In this document: positions 12,740 through 23,202 of the stretch, piece by piece | Position numbering within the stretch: the first letter of the stretch is position 1 | How the letters are laid out: each line of letters opens with the position of its first letter | DNA from: Sclerotinia nivalis | Taxonomy: Eukaryota > Ascomycota > Leotiomycetes > Helotiales > Sclerotiniaceae | Reading direction: 5' to 3' | Length of the DNA stretch: 64,000 nt | Assembly: GCA_029531795.1 (NCBI GenBank) | Contig: JAPEIS010000015.1 | Span: forward strand, 62,001-126,000 | Made by a program: the position numbers and the translations under genes | The notes under the pieces: generated by a model | Database searches by the model: none | Seen by the model: the letters and a program-made list of their open reading frames with translations, nothing else | What the model was told of the DNA's origin: nothing

Positions 12740-15690
12740 GCAAGATAAAACTAAATTACCGTTTGAAGCCCTATATTCAATATCTCGGAACAAATTGAAA
12801 GCTTTGCAAGAATAATTAAGGGAAAACCTAACAAAAGGATTCATCCAACCAAATTCCTCCATTTCTGCTTCGCCTATCTTATTTATTAAGAAACCCAATG
12901 ATGATCTTCGATTCTATATAGACTATCGTACATTGAATAACTTGTTTGTGAAAAACCGATACCCATTGCCTTTAACCAAAGAGTCCTTGAATAACCTAAA
13001 AGGGATAAAGTATTTTACAAAAATAAATATCATCTCAACCTTCAATAATATCCAAATCAAGAAAAAACAAAAATATCTAATTGTATTCTATACTCGATTC
13101 GATTTATTCGAAATCTTGATTATACTGTTCGGGCTAACTGAAGCCCCAACAACATTCCAACGATTTATCAACGATACTTTAAGAGAATATCTAAATATAT
13201 TCTACACTACTTATCTAGATGATATTCTGATTTATAGCAAAACCCATTCTGAATATATAAAGCATATACAAAAGATACTAGACGCCTTACAGAAAGCCGG
13301 ATTGTATACCAATCTATCGAAATACAAATTCCTGAAATTTGAAACGAAATTCCTGGGCCTAATTGTAGACCAAAAAGAAATCCGAATAAACCCAATCAAA
13401 ATTAAGACAATAATTGATTAAAAAACACTAAAGAACCTAATAGATATATAAATGTTTATAGAGTTTAACAATTTCTATCAATACTTTATTTGCGATTTCT
13501 CCTCGATCATTCGTCCGATGGTAAATCTGACCAAAAAGGATGTAGCCTTTCAATAGAATCCTGATTATAAGAAATCGTTTTCGAGTTTGAAAGCCGCATT
13601 TATAGTAGCACCTATATTAGCCTCTTTCGATTAAAAGAAGAATGTAATTCTAAAGACAAACGTATTGGATTATATATTTGTTGGAATCCTTTTCCAATAC
13701 AATGATGATGGGATTCTGAAACTTATTGTATATTTCTCAAAGAAGCATTTGATTGCAGAATATAACTACGAGATTTATGATAAAGAATTATTAGCAATTA
13801 TCCATTGTTTCGAAAAGTGACAATCCGAATTAGAAAGCGCCTCTTTCCCAATCAAGATCATCACGGATTATAAGAATCTGGAGTACTTTACAATAACAAA
13901 GCTATTGAACCATCGTCAAATCTGTTGATTTGAATTTCTGTCCTGTTTCAATTTCAAGATTACGTACCGTCTCGAAAAGCAAGAAGCGAAATCCGATACT
14001 CTAACCAGAAGATCAAAGGATTTGTTTAAAAAAAAGGATAAATACCTTCTTTATCAAAATCAAATTGTTTTGAAAACCGAAAATCTAGATACAGATCTGT
14101 TTCCTATTGTTAAACCAAAGAAGAAAATCCATTTCGCGATTACAATCCATAGCCAAACTTGTATCGATACTCTATCATCTATCCGCAATCCCGAACCATC
14201 TATCCACGAACCTGGATTATCTATTTGTGAATCTGAATCATCTATAATACCCGATAACCCAATCCCTATCCAATTGTCTGAATCTATACAATTGGAACCC
14301 TCTGAAGAACTGAAATCCCTACTCGCTGAAGCTTATCTATCCGATTCGCTTCCGCTATCGATCTTAAAAGCTTTAAAAAAGAATACTATTAAACACTTGC
14401 ATATCACATTATCTAAATATACTGTGAATAATAATCTATTATATTATCATAAAAAGCTTTATATTCCTAATTACAATCCTTTGAAAGCAAAGCTTCTTCG
14501 AATGATCTACGATTCCTTTGTTGCTGGACACCCACACTATACCCGTACTTTCGAACTGCTTTCCCGAAACTACTATTGGCCTGGATATTACAACTACGTT
14601 TCCCGTTGGATATACAATTGTCATAATTGCTACCGAGCCACCCCGAACCGTAAAAAACAAGAAAGAGTCTTATATTCTCTCCCGATCCTACAACAAGCCT
14701 GAAAAGATATCTCAATCGATTTCATCATCTATCTTCCGAAAAGCTCTAGGTACAATGCGATATTTGTTATAATCGATCGATTAACCAAAATGAAGCATTT
14801 CCTGTCTTGCTGAGGAATCTATAACTCCGAAGAAGTCTTCTGTTTGTTTTTGAAGTATATATAAAAGCTTTACAATTTATCGCAGATCATTATATCCGAT
14901 CGTGAAGTTTAGTTTATCTTTGATTTCTGAAAACATATCTGTAAACGATTAAATACTATTTCGAAACTATCGACAACTTATCATCCTGAAACCGATAAAC
15001 AAACGGAAAAGACGAACATAATACTTGAACAATACCTTCACTCGTATATATCCTACCTGTAAAACAACTAATCCGAATAACTACCGATCACCGAATTCTC
15101 GATTAACTTTACCTGATCCGAAAACTCCCGCCTATCGCCGTTCTTTGCCAATTACAGTTTCCATCCCCGAATAGATTTCGAACCCGTTGCACTCTCCGAT
15201 CGCCCTAAAGTCCTGAACACTAAGGAATTCATCAAAAAGATAAAATCGATCATTGATCACCTGAAAACCGAACTAACCGCTAATCAAACCCACTATTCGA
15301 AGAATACCGATTCCCACCATTCGCCTATTCATCGATACCAATCTGAAGATCTAATCTAGCTTAATACTAAGAATATCCGAACTCTTCATCCCCAAAAGAA
15401 GCTAGATTGGAAAAACTTAGATCCCTTTCGAATTCTAAAAGGTATAGACTCATATACTTATAAACTAGAACTCCCTACCTCTATAAAGAATCACCCAATC
15501 TTTTATATTAATCTATTGTATCCTACCAATAATAACCCTATCCCTGATCAACACAATCCGCCTCCCTCTTCTATCGAAGTTGAAGATATTAAACAATTCG
15601 ATATAAAGAAAATCCTGGATTCCCGATAAGAACATCGAAACCGTAATGACCCCTACCTGAAGTATACTATCCGATAGGTAAGTTATAATA
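12740..15690 (+). pseudogene. Retrotransposon pol remnant (RT, RNase H, integrase, chromodomain)
   Basis: The reverse transcriptase starts around 12740 ([31 protein letters not shown]). It has the [15 protein letters not shown] motif and the catalytic box YLDD at 13212. The RNase H region lies near 13640-13990 ([15 protein letters not shown]). The integrase zinc finger is at about 14515-14640 (H...H...CHNC). Its core follows with D (DISIDFI), D (SDRE) and E ([10 protein letters not shown]) by about 15010. Near 15590-15690 a chromodomain-like stretch (EVEDI, ILDSR, HRNRNDPYLKYTI) is visible. No aspartic protease motif was found in 11800-12740, which is heavily stopped. Many in-frame stops make the element dead. 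Confidence 0.9.
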
Positions 15691-15807
15691 TATCTATTGA
15701 AGAGTCTACAAAATATTTAAAGAATATTTAAGAACTGATCCGTAATTATCACCATTGTTATCCAAATAAACCTAATCCCTCTAATTATCTCAACGAAGCT
15801 CGACCCT

Positions 15808-15820
15808 AAGAAAAGGGGTA
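15808..15820 (+). promoter_or_regulatory. Polypurine tract
   Basis: A purine run, AAGAAAAGGGG, lies directly before the right LTR. It is the usual plus-strand priming site of LTR retrotransposons. Confidence 0.8.
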
Positions 15821-15821
15821 C

Positions 15822-16034
15822 TGTTACAGAATCCCTGTATATAATATACAGAGACCGCTCGGGTTCCGATTTATAGAAATCGGACCTCGGATAAATGTAG
15901 ACTAACCCCGGTTGGGGCTAGCGTTATATATAAATGTATTTAAGGAACTATTCCTTCTATAGAAACGTAACTTTTCGAGCTATATCTTATTAATAAAAGT
16001 GATTCCTGTTGTCCTGTTTGTTGCCTCTGTGATA
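15822..16034 (+). repeat. Right LTR
   Basis: 213 bp, TGTTAC...GTGATA, the same length as the left LTR. It is followed by the target duplication TTTCC and then by transposase coding sequence of the host transposon. Confidence 0.95.
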
Positions 16035-16699
16035 TTTCCCCCTCACTATTACTATATATAATCACTATAACCCACTCTCTATTATCTAATTGTATTACCT
16101 TACTTCTGCCATTCCGTTCAGCACTAATTACAACTATTCCGGGATATATTATACCCATCATAAAACTAGTTTCGTTGAAGTTGTAGAAATCGCAATCCAA
16201 GATACCATATTTCGCCCGCATATTCAATACCAATTGAAACCACTCTCCAATAAACTTAAGATCCTCGCAGAAAACTCTTTGGAAGTCATAAACACAACTA
16301 AAACACATCTTTAATTTTGTATATCGTTATATAAAACAATAAGCCCAAAACTTTCCAACCTTCTTCGCACCCTGCATTTCGAATATATAATTCGCCATAT
16401 CTTCAACACCACTTAATTTAGATGAAAATCCTCTATGATCCATATCAAATATATATTGAATAAATACCTCCTTTTCTAATTCAATCAAATTATGACTTTT
16501 TGATCAAATTTCAGTTATACTAGATTTACTTTGAATTCTATCACCCAATGTAGATCGAGATACGCAATAGGATTGAGCTGCCTTTCGAATTGTTAATTTT
16601 TTATTTGATTCAATAGCCTGAATAGCTAAGATTATACGTACTTCTTTAGAATGAATTTCCATGATTGATAATGAAGAAAACGCGTATTAAGTGTAGACT

Positions 16700-16759
16700 A
16701 ATAATTCGAGGTAAAAGTGGCCGACCCACTGATATGGCCGACCCACTGATAAACCACGT
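16700..16759 (-). repeat. Right terminal inverted repeat
   Basis: Exact 60-bp inverted copy of 9281-9340, including the doubled 17-bp unit. It is followed by TA. Confidence 0.95.
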
Positions 16760-16785
16760 TATCATATCATTATCATATCATTATC
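16760..16785. repeat. 11-bp minisatellite, right remnant
   Basis: About 2.3 copies of the same TATCATATCAT unit found left of the transposon, in phase with the left array. Confidence 0.9.
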
Positions 16786-16919
16786 CCAACACCTTGAATC
16801 CCCTTGCCAACCCTCTTCAAGCTCCCCCACCCGCCCAAGTACCCGAGTATGCATTTCCCGAATTCTATCCCAAGTACCGTTATAGAACGCAAGTCGCGAA
16901 CGCCATTTCAATTTCAATT

Positions 16920-18595
16920 TCACTCCTTCCCTTGCTTTCCCTGCTTTCCTACCCTCTTAACTTCTCCTCCCAATCCCTCAATCCTTTCTCCTAATTGTTC
17001 ACCCGCATTTCCCAATAGATGTCCTGCTTCCTTATTCACATATTCATTTGTATTTTTTGTTTTTTCCGTTAGATTATTTCCCATCGCTGTTGCTTTATCA
17101 GTTGCTTGCTTTGTTGTTGGCAAGTTAGCATTAGTCTTTTCTCCTGCGTTTTTGACTCCGTCGACTACTTTTCGAGAAACGTCTTTTGCGGATTGGGAGA
17201 TAATTGTAGCAGAATCTTGAGCGGTGGATGTAAGATTTGAGCTAGTTCCGCAAGCGGATTGGAGAGTGCTTTCGCCTGCTGTTTTGAGACTATTCAGAGC
17301 ACTTTCGCCTTTTTCTCTGGCTTTCGAAGCCAGGTTTTCGCTGTTTTCTATTAATTTTTCTTTTGCCTCGCTTATTATTTCTTTTGGTGAAGGGCTGCGA
17401 TTCAGTAGACGTAAGACCGTGAAATAAAGTGAGATAATGAATTCATGAACACGGTCTTTGACAAGCATTGTCAATCCATGGCCCAGGAATCCTTTGGTGA
17501 TCTCTCCTCCAATACCTTCGTACAATCCTCCTATTCCTTCTTTCTTATAAATCTTGAGTATAGAATGTATTATGGTTTTTCTCCTCGCTTGTTTGGAAAC
17601 GTCTGTCAGGTGTTTCTGTGCTTCTTTGGCGGATTGCTTGGATTTATTCCTTGTTGCGTCTTTTACATCCTCTGAAAACTTCTCGACGCTCTCCTTGTCG
17701 ATTGGGCTCGAAGAAGATCCATCGACTTGTGCTCGAGCCTTAGCTAGACTCACGGGGTATGTAACGCTACTCGCAACAGCCTTACTAACGGCGGCCAATA
17801 AGAATGTTATCCGCGCCCCCGGATCATCTCGTTTATTTCTCGGTACCAGGACTCGTTTGAGAAACTCATATAGGAAGAATGTAAGGCTCGGATTAAGAGT
17901 AAGGATTAAAGACGCACTATAACCAGACCAGAAACCAGCGATGCCCTTCTTCTCTCGTATATCCGATACTATTGAAGATATGGTGGGAGCCTTCGAGCAG
18001 GTAGAGGAAGTCATGGAATGCGTTTGCTTTCGTACGACGATATTGGATAAAGGAGTAGTGAAGAACTTTGACAATCCACCTGCTAACGCGCCAACGCCCA
18101 ATTCTTCTAGCGCTGGAAGAGCAGCTTTGGAGGATGAATTATGGGACTGTAATCTTTTTGATCGAATGTATCCATAGAATAGAAAAAAGAGGAAAGAATC
18201 TGCGATAGATTTCGATGTATCTTGTAGAACTCCACTGTAAAATGCAGCGATCCCTCCTTCTTCATGGTAAATTTTATCAAAGGCATCTGCGAGTGATGTG
18301 TATTTTTGTGGGTTTGTGGTATCTGAGGAAGAAGAACTGTTTGCGAGGGTTCTTTGAACTTGGAGACGCGTTATGATGAGGTCGAGAGGATAGATGCAGA
18401 GATTCGAGATGGCTGTTCCCGTTGCACCACTTATGGCATGACCGAGTGCTGGAAGAGCTGTTGAGGTGGTAGAAGATGAAGGGGTGTTATGATATTGGTG
18501 ATACAATGTGAATGCATCCTATAAATTATTAGTATTGATATTGAAAGAAGGTAAACTGAGTGTCGTACAAGTTGACTATTGTATATGTTTGCCAT
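16920..18595 (-). CDS. Mitochondrial-carrier-family protein (peroxisomal type) with LEA-like tail
   Basis: Two exons, 18595-18569 and 18518-16920, give 541 aa. The 50-nt intron has a clear ACTAAT branch site. Three Solcar repeats carry the signature motifs PLDLIITR (about residue 53), PLSNIVVRKQ (about 167) and PVSLAKARAQ (about 261). The TPLSNIVVRKQT form resembles peroxisomal carriers such as yeast Ant1 and Candida Pmp47, which import ATP for beta-oxidation. Substrate and location are inferred from that likeness. The carrier ends near residue 377. The last 160 or so residues are an Ala/Lys/Glu/Ser-rich, helix-prone stretch (AKEKLIENSENLASKAREKG and similar 11-residue-like repeats) like LEA proteins. 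Carriers are normally about 300-350 aa, so this tail is unusual. The gene starts about 160 bp to the right of the transposon, pointing at it. Confidence 0.85.
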
Positions 18596-19104
18596 GACTA
18601 TTCTTTCAAGTAAAAAGTACCTTGCGATAGTCTTAGTATTATCGTGTTACTGTGTTACTGTAATAGATGGTTGTGAATGTAAAATCATTAAAAACATCCC
18701 ATTTTTTGGAATTTGAGGGGAAATAGATGAAGTTCATGTATTTAAACCTCACACATGTGAAATGTATCATTTACGTCATACCTTAGTCAACAAAGGGGGA
18801 AACCCTGTGAATTACCCCAGATTATGCTTATGTAATATTAATCACCTATGTACCCGCATCCATTGTTAGCCACTCATCCACTCATAGTAGTATTTGTTGT
18901 GAGATGACGCCAAGTCAAATTGATGGTGGTGGCCGCACTTCGCAAAATAGATATGCTGACAAATCAGAACCTGACCAGCAATATATCCTGGAACCACAGA
19001 ACTCCAATAAACAAAAGTTCAAAACAATATTAGAGAACCACAATGACAACCATGATGCACCGAACAATTATATTATGCCAGATCAAAAGACCGTCGCAAG
19101 AATA
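18596..19104. other. Intergenic; possible 86-aa ORF
   Basis: Promoter side of the carrier gene. An ATG frame at 18904-19164 (+) would encode an 86-aa Asn/Gln-rich peptide overlapping the end of the next gene antisense. It has no recognised motif and I do not call it a gene. Confidence 0.4.
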
Positions 19105-19845
19105 CTATCCTCCAGAAATCGAACTCAACAACGTCGATGCAAACCAACGACGAATTCCGCCTGAAGATCTACCTTCCTCGTCATAATCCTGAACTCGAAA
19201 ATCTCGTTCAGAGCCCGAAGATGAATTCCGTCGATATCTACCTCTTTCCCTTCGCCCCTCATAGTAATCTCTCCCAAAGCGCTCTCTTCTCAAGTTTTCT
19301 TGTCTTTCCATCTCCTGGATGTAGATGTTTTGTCTTCCATACTGATTCGCGGCTGTTTCTCTGATTCTCCAATCCTCTCCTCTATCATCCATTCTCAAGT
19401 GAGGTGGCCACATCATTGTGTTATTGTGGTCATATTGGTGATTGCGTCCGGAGTTTGCAAAATAGTAAGCTGTGTCTGAGTATGATGAAGGAACCAATAC
19501 CATAGGGATTGGTATGAAGTTAGGTGCAAAGGAGTCGTGTTGGACAAAAGTTGATGGAGTAAATCTGGGCTCACAACACATACTAGAAGATCTTAAAGAA
19601 TGACGTCTAACCTCCTCCAAATCCTCTTCATAGCCTGAATCGCTGGAGCAGTCACCCCAGTGGCAACTGGGTCGTGACGAAGATCTACCCCTGGGACGAA
19701 TCCTCGAAATCTGACATTCTTCCTGCTCGGATTCGGATTCTGAGTGATGTTCTTTCTCTAAGTCCGATTCATCAAAAGAGTCTATTGATGAGCTTTCATC
19801 CTCCAACAAGGAGTCTTCGGATTCATATTGCACGCGACGTCTCAT
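19105..19845 (-). CDS. Hypothetical Ser/Arg/Glu-rich protein
   Basis: 246-aa frame without a visible intron. The start is the first in-frame ATG (MRRRVQYESEDS); the frame stays open upstream but with no ATG. The N-terminal third is acidic and Ser-rich (about residues 6-50). A central stretch has CCEPRFTP and FAPNFIPIPMVLVPSSY. The C-terminal half is Arg-rich with repeated RER/GRR motifs (GRDYYEGRRERGRYRRN). This composition suggests a disordered, possibly nucleic-acid-associated protein. No domain is recognised and no family is claimed. Confidence 0.6.
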   Translation of the reverse strand: MRRRVQYESEDSLLEDESSSIDSFDESDLEKEHHSESESEQEECQISRIRPRGRSSSRPSCHWGDCSSDSGYEEDLEEVRRHSLRSSSMCCEPRFTPSTFVQHDSFAPNFIPIPMVLVPSSYSDTAYYFANSGRNHQYDHNNTMMWPPHLRMDDRGEDWRIRETAANQYGRQNIYIQEMERQENLRRERFGRDYYEGRRERGRYRRNSSSGSERDFRVQDYDEEGRSSGGIRRWFASTLLSSISGG

Positions 19846-20989
19846 TGTATATGAAGTGTATGAACAATGTAGAAAACTGCGATTGAAAGTTTGGTTTCTT
19901 TGGAAAATTGATTGAAGGAGAAATTTTGAAGGAGCTATATATGTTTTCCATTTTCGCTCCACTGAGAAGTAATAGGCGCACTACGAAATAAGTCTGGAAG
20001 CTCAGATTTAGGAGTAGCCTCATCGATGTCTCGAATTCATCAGCAACAAACTGAAACCGATTTTTTTCAACAAGCATACGGAGCCTCATTGTCACCCACA
20101 TCAAACTTCAATCAATTTATTGTCGTCATGGATACAAGTTTTTTATATTTCTCGATTGGTCATGAATAGTTTCTGAGGTCGACCGAAGCGCCGCGCATGG
20201 GGGCCGCACCGATTAAGCTTTCCTCCTGTATTCGCTGTTTTCCTTCTCACCTCTTAAATGTCAAAATTGGCAAGTCTTCCCAACTGATGCTACTGAAATA
20301 GAAGCTCGCGGTTATGCATATCCTCGTGTACGCTTTTCTCGACCAACATACCAATCAATTATGGTTTCATGGAAATCTTCGCACGTTGACTGTATCTGGG
20401 TTTATATTTCGGTCTAAATTTTGTTTGTCAAGCTTATTTACCTATCAGTAATCAATTTAGTTATCAAAAATCAATTCCAGATATGAATGGGATGTTTTAA
20501 TTGACGTGGGGTCCGCCAGAAGTGTTACAGTCTATATCTAGGACCCGCAATTAACATTTCGGATATCGTTAGTCGCAACGATTCGGCTATACACACAAAA
20601 CACGTTCAGCTTTTTACTATCCTGCAGAAACGATCGTTTTTGAGATCGAACAGGAGTGCATCAGGGGTAGGTGCATTGTCTGTCTGCCAGTACTTTCGTC
20701 GAAGTCAGCATTGTGGTCTTGCATTAAATCCATCTTTAGTTTCAGGCTTGTGAGATCAATCATTTATGGTTCACAGTCTGCGTAGAGCCTCTTGTCACCA
20801 TGGCCTTGCCCGTACAAATATCTTAGTCTTCTCTTATCCGGTTTCTCTACATCCTTAACTAGAACTTACATTCAATCCCGAACGAGCCGGACTCATTCTC
20901 ATTTCATCTCTATAAATACTTCTGTTTCAATCAAGTCAAATCACACTTTCGTCTCGAATGATACTCTCCATTCCAACAGTACCCTATTT
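19846..20989. other. Intergenic
   Basis: No gene seen. It holds the promoters of two genes transcribed away from each other. Confidence 0.55.
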
Positions 20990-21943
20990 ATGTCTCAAAG
21001 CTGCACCACAATCGGTAACTCCGATATCTATGGTCTCGGTATTCGCATCGGTTTTTATCTTCAATGGTATGCCTCACTTCTTGCATCTGCTCCCAAAGGC
21101 TCTTCTGGGAAGGTTGCTTCGGACGAAGCTCAAGGTCTTGGGTTTTCGAATATTCTCTTCAGCGTCGCGACGTTTCTGGCTCTTATCACCCAAACTTCGA
21201 CCTTACAGTTAGCTGAAATTTATATCATTCTACTTTTAGTAGTGGGCTATCATTATTATTTTATACCTAGCATGGTAATGAAACTCATCCCCAGCATCAA
21301 ACAAATACCGAAAAAAAAGCAACCAAGATCAAAGGAGCCCCGAGGCTGGGTCTATAGTCTGCTCGTTGGTTAATTCTTTTGTACCATCTCTTGCTTTCAA
21401 CTTTGGTTCTGGGGTGGACACTTTCAGCATCGCGATCAAAATTCTAATACTTGTCCGCACTTTGGGTTTGGATTTGTAAGGGTTGATCTTGAGAATACGG
21501 GGTTTCGTGCTTTCAATATCACATATTGGGTGTTGTTGTTGATATTATCCATCGTGATTATATGGCATGCTTGGATACTTTACAGTACGAAGAGAAGTGC
21601 TTCACCGACGAAATCCTTCAAGGATACACTCGGCTCGTCATCTTCAAGGTACATTTTCTCACACAATCTGAACTGCCACGAACATATTTGCTAATCATAC
21701 AATAGCTTACGCTCCGATACCAACAGCTTGAATTCACAGACGGAGTCAAATTCTACGGGAGACTTCATCCAATTTGGGGTTCTTTTCATTTTTGCTACAA
21801 TTATGATTGTTGCTATCGAAATAAGCATAACTTGGAATGAGATCACTGAAGTGACGACTTTAGCTGGGGCCGGACAATTGATTCCCTTTCTGATTGGACT
21901 GGGATCATTACTTAGGGCTTGTTATATTGGAGTGAGAAATTGA
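20990..21943 (+). CDS. Fungal multi-pass membrane protein, possible in-frame stop
   Basis: I recognise a fungal-only hypothetical membrane family beginning with a Cys-containing N-terminus and DIYGLGIRIGFYLQWY (about residues 12-27). Hydrophobic segments lie around residues 55-75, 80-95, 165-185 (VLLLILSIVIIW) and 230-270. The intron 21649-21705 is clear, with a CTAAT branch. A TAA at 21371-21373 interrupts the frame, yet the same frame continues with FWGGHFQHRDQ, CPHFGFGFVRVDL and GFRAFNITYW, motifs typical of the family. Either a 63-nt phase-0 intron (21365-21427, GTTGGT...CAG) removes the stop together with FWGGHFQ, giving 277 aa, or the gene is a pseudogene. Location and function are unknown. 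Confidence 0.6.
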
Positions 21944-22539
21944 AAGGCCATTTCTAGTAGAAATGGTTGTTCGTGAAAGGATTGTGTAAGGTGCTGTTGA
22001 TGGTTTTCATATCAAATACTCTTCATTCTAGCTGCCCCTGGTGGGTATCCATTTACCTTTAAACGTCGAAACAAAGAAAGAGTTCAATAATTATCAGCTA
22101 TATTGCCATCTAGTTCCGGAAAGCAACTGGGTTACTTCTATAAATTTCTTTTTGCCTCTTTGGAAGATTCTCCTCTCTTCAACCTCTGACGTGAAAGAAT
22201 TTTAGTCTAGAGGTATGGAGATAATGGTGGTGATAACAGGTGTTCAAAGCTACTGGAGATTTTCTTGTTTGTGGTGCGATCTCCATGGTCTGTAAGAAAG
22301 GATCTTGCAGCAAAGTAATGAAAGACTTAAGAATTACCTTCTTTCAGTAAGAAAGGATAGAACTGCAGCTTTATGCATTGCTGGAATAAGACAATTTGGA
22401 GCATATATACCCCAGCTCTTCCCTGATTAGAAGTATGACATCCGAACTAAATCGATTAATTGGCCGGTTGCGGAACCCGTCGTTTGATACAAGCTCAGTA
22501 CCACCAGGGACAATTCAGGAACGGACTTAAGTCACAATC
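21944..22539. other. Intergenic
   Basis: 3' flank of the membrane-protein gene and promoter of the next gene. Nothing else is seen. Confidence 0.55.
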
Positions 22540-23202
22540 ATGGCCCAACATTCAACATCCGAATCTAGCGGTGCGGGCTCCAACCAAGATCTCCCGCCTC
22601 CCGTGATCCCGATTAAGCTTCCACACGAACTCTGGCAAAGACAACAGCCCAATGGTGGTGCTACAAGTGTGATTGCAACTTTGGACGGGACGCCCACCGA
22701 AATTGCCAGCACTAGAGTTTTCTTCAGCGAGAGCAATCTTGGACGCAGTTGCGTCTCGCAATCCCCCTCCGGCCACCAGATGCTATTTCAACATTTTCGC
22801 AACTTCGATAGTCGACAGGACGTCCTAAATCATTTAAATGCCATGGGACGGCTCGAACCAGATTCTACTCTAGAATACCATGGAGCTAGTCGACTCTTAC
22901 CTCTGCACGCCTTGGCGGCTTTCACTGAACGTCACCCGAATCTCAAATACATCTTATATGCGATATTCGTGGCGGAGGTCACAATCCCACCGAATACTGA
23001 CCGGGTATCTCTTTTACCGGCAAGAGCGGACGAAAGTACTGGGTTGATGGTACATTGGCTGTGCGAGGTGGATGACGATGGAATGAATGCGGAGCTTTCC
23101 AATTTCGTAGGTCTATCTCCAGAAGTTATCGGACCTGAGGCATCCTTACCATTTGACATTAGACCTTTTAATGTCTATGTTGCCTCTGCAGTGCATATTT
23201 GA
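22540..23202 (+). CDS. Hypothetical protein, 220 aa
   Basis: Uninterrupted frame starting at an ATG in good context (AATCATGGCC). The protein is soluble-looking and mildly acidic. It starts with a Ser/Pro-rich N-terminus, then PIKLPHELWQRQQP. A central block has DSRQDVLNHLNAMGRL and LPLHALAAFTERHPNLKYIL, and the C-terminal part is acidic (CEVDDDGMNAELSNFVGLSPE). No signal peptide or membrane helix is obvious. I do not recognise the family. Confidence 0.6.
   Translation: MAQHSTSESSGAGSNQDLPPPVIPIKLPHELWQRQQPNGGATSVIATLDGTPTEIASTRVFFSESNLGRSCVSQSPSGHQMLFQHFRNFDSRQDVLNHLNAMGRLEPDSTLEYHGASRLLPLHALAAFTERHPNLKYILYAIFVAEVTIPPNTDRVSLLPARADESTGLMVHWLCEVDDDGMNAELSNFVGLSPEVIGPEASLPFDIRPFNVYVASAVHI

Larger units (their letters stand above)
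10412..16034 (+). mobile_element. Ty3/gypsy LTR retrotransposon (chromovirus-like), inactive
   Basis: 5,623-bp element bounded by two 213-bp LTRs and a 5-bp target duplication TTTCC (10407-10411 and 16035-16039). It is inserted inside the transposase gene of the surrounding DNA transposon. Internal order is gag, reverse transcriptase, RNase H, integrase, then a chromodomain-like remnant, which is the Ty3/gypsy order. A polypurine tract precedes the right LTR. I could not identify a tRNA primer-binding site next to the left LTR. All coding parts carry many stops and the DNA is very AT-rich, as after RIP. Confidence 0.93.
9391..16662 (-). pseudogene. Pogo/Fot1-like transposase, disrupted
   Basis: Reads on the minus strand in two parts: 16662-16035 and, beyond the retrotransposon, 10411-9391. 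The N-terminus begins MEIHSKEV and carries an HTH region (IRKAAQSYCVSRSTLGDRI). The DDE core is recognisable: the first acidic residue has changed in the context YNFNETSF (normally NFDET), followed by REW and NSEGE up to the insertion. It resumes as TILSFLVVQGQYYL, then GLEWIKHFDKYTIHRTKGKY and MLVLDGYESY (the second D, with the usual H changed to Y). The C-terminus has a CCHC knuckle, CSKCGKTGHNSRTY, whose last Cys is now Tyr. Several in-frame stops are present, including TGA where Gln or Trp is expected. It cannot make a working transposase. Confidence 0.9.
9281..16759 (-). mobile_element. Fot1/pogo-type DNA transposon, split by a retrotransposon
   Basis: Perfect 60-bp terminal inverted repeats lie at 9281-9340 and 16700-16759, starting ACGTGG. 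They are flanked by TA on both sides (9279-9280 and 16760-16761), the target duplication expected of Tc1/mariner/pogo elements. Removing the inserted retrotransposon and its 5-bp duplication leaves about 1,851 bp, the normal size of fungal Fot1/pogo elements. The interior encodes, on the minus strand, a dead transposase of the DDE_1 superfamily. It could be related to the Botrytis element Flipper, but I cannot test that. Confidence 0.93.

Noticed and set aside
22527..22776. Antisense frames over the 220-aa gene
   Set aside because: Short, overlapping, without motif. The plus-strand frame is longer and has a good ATG context.
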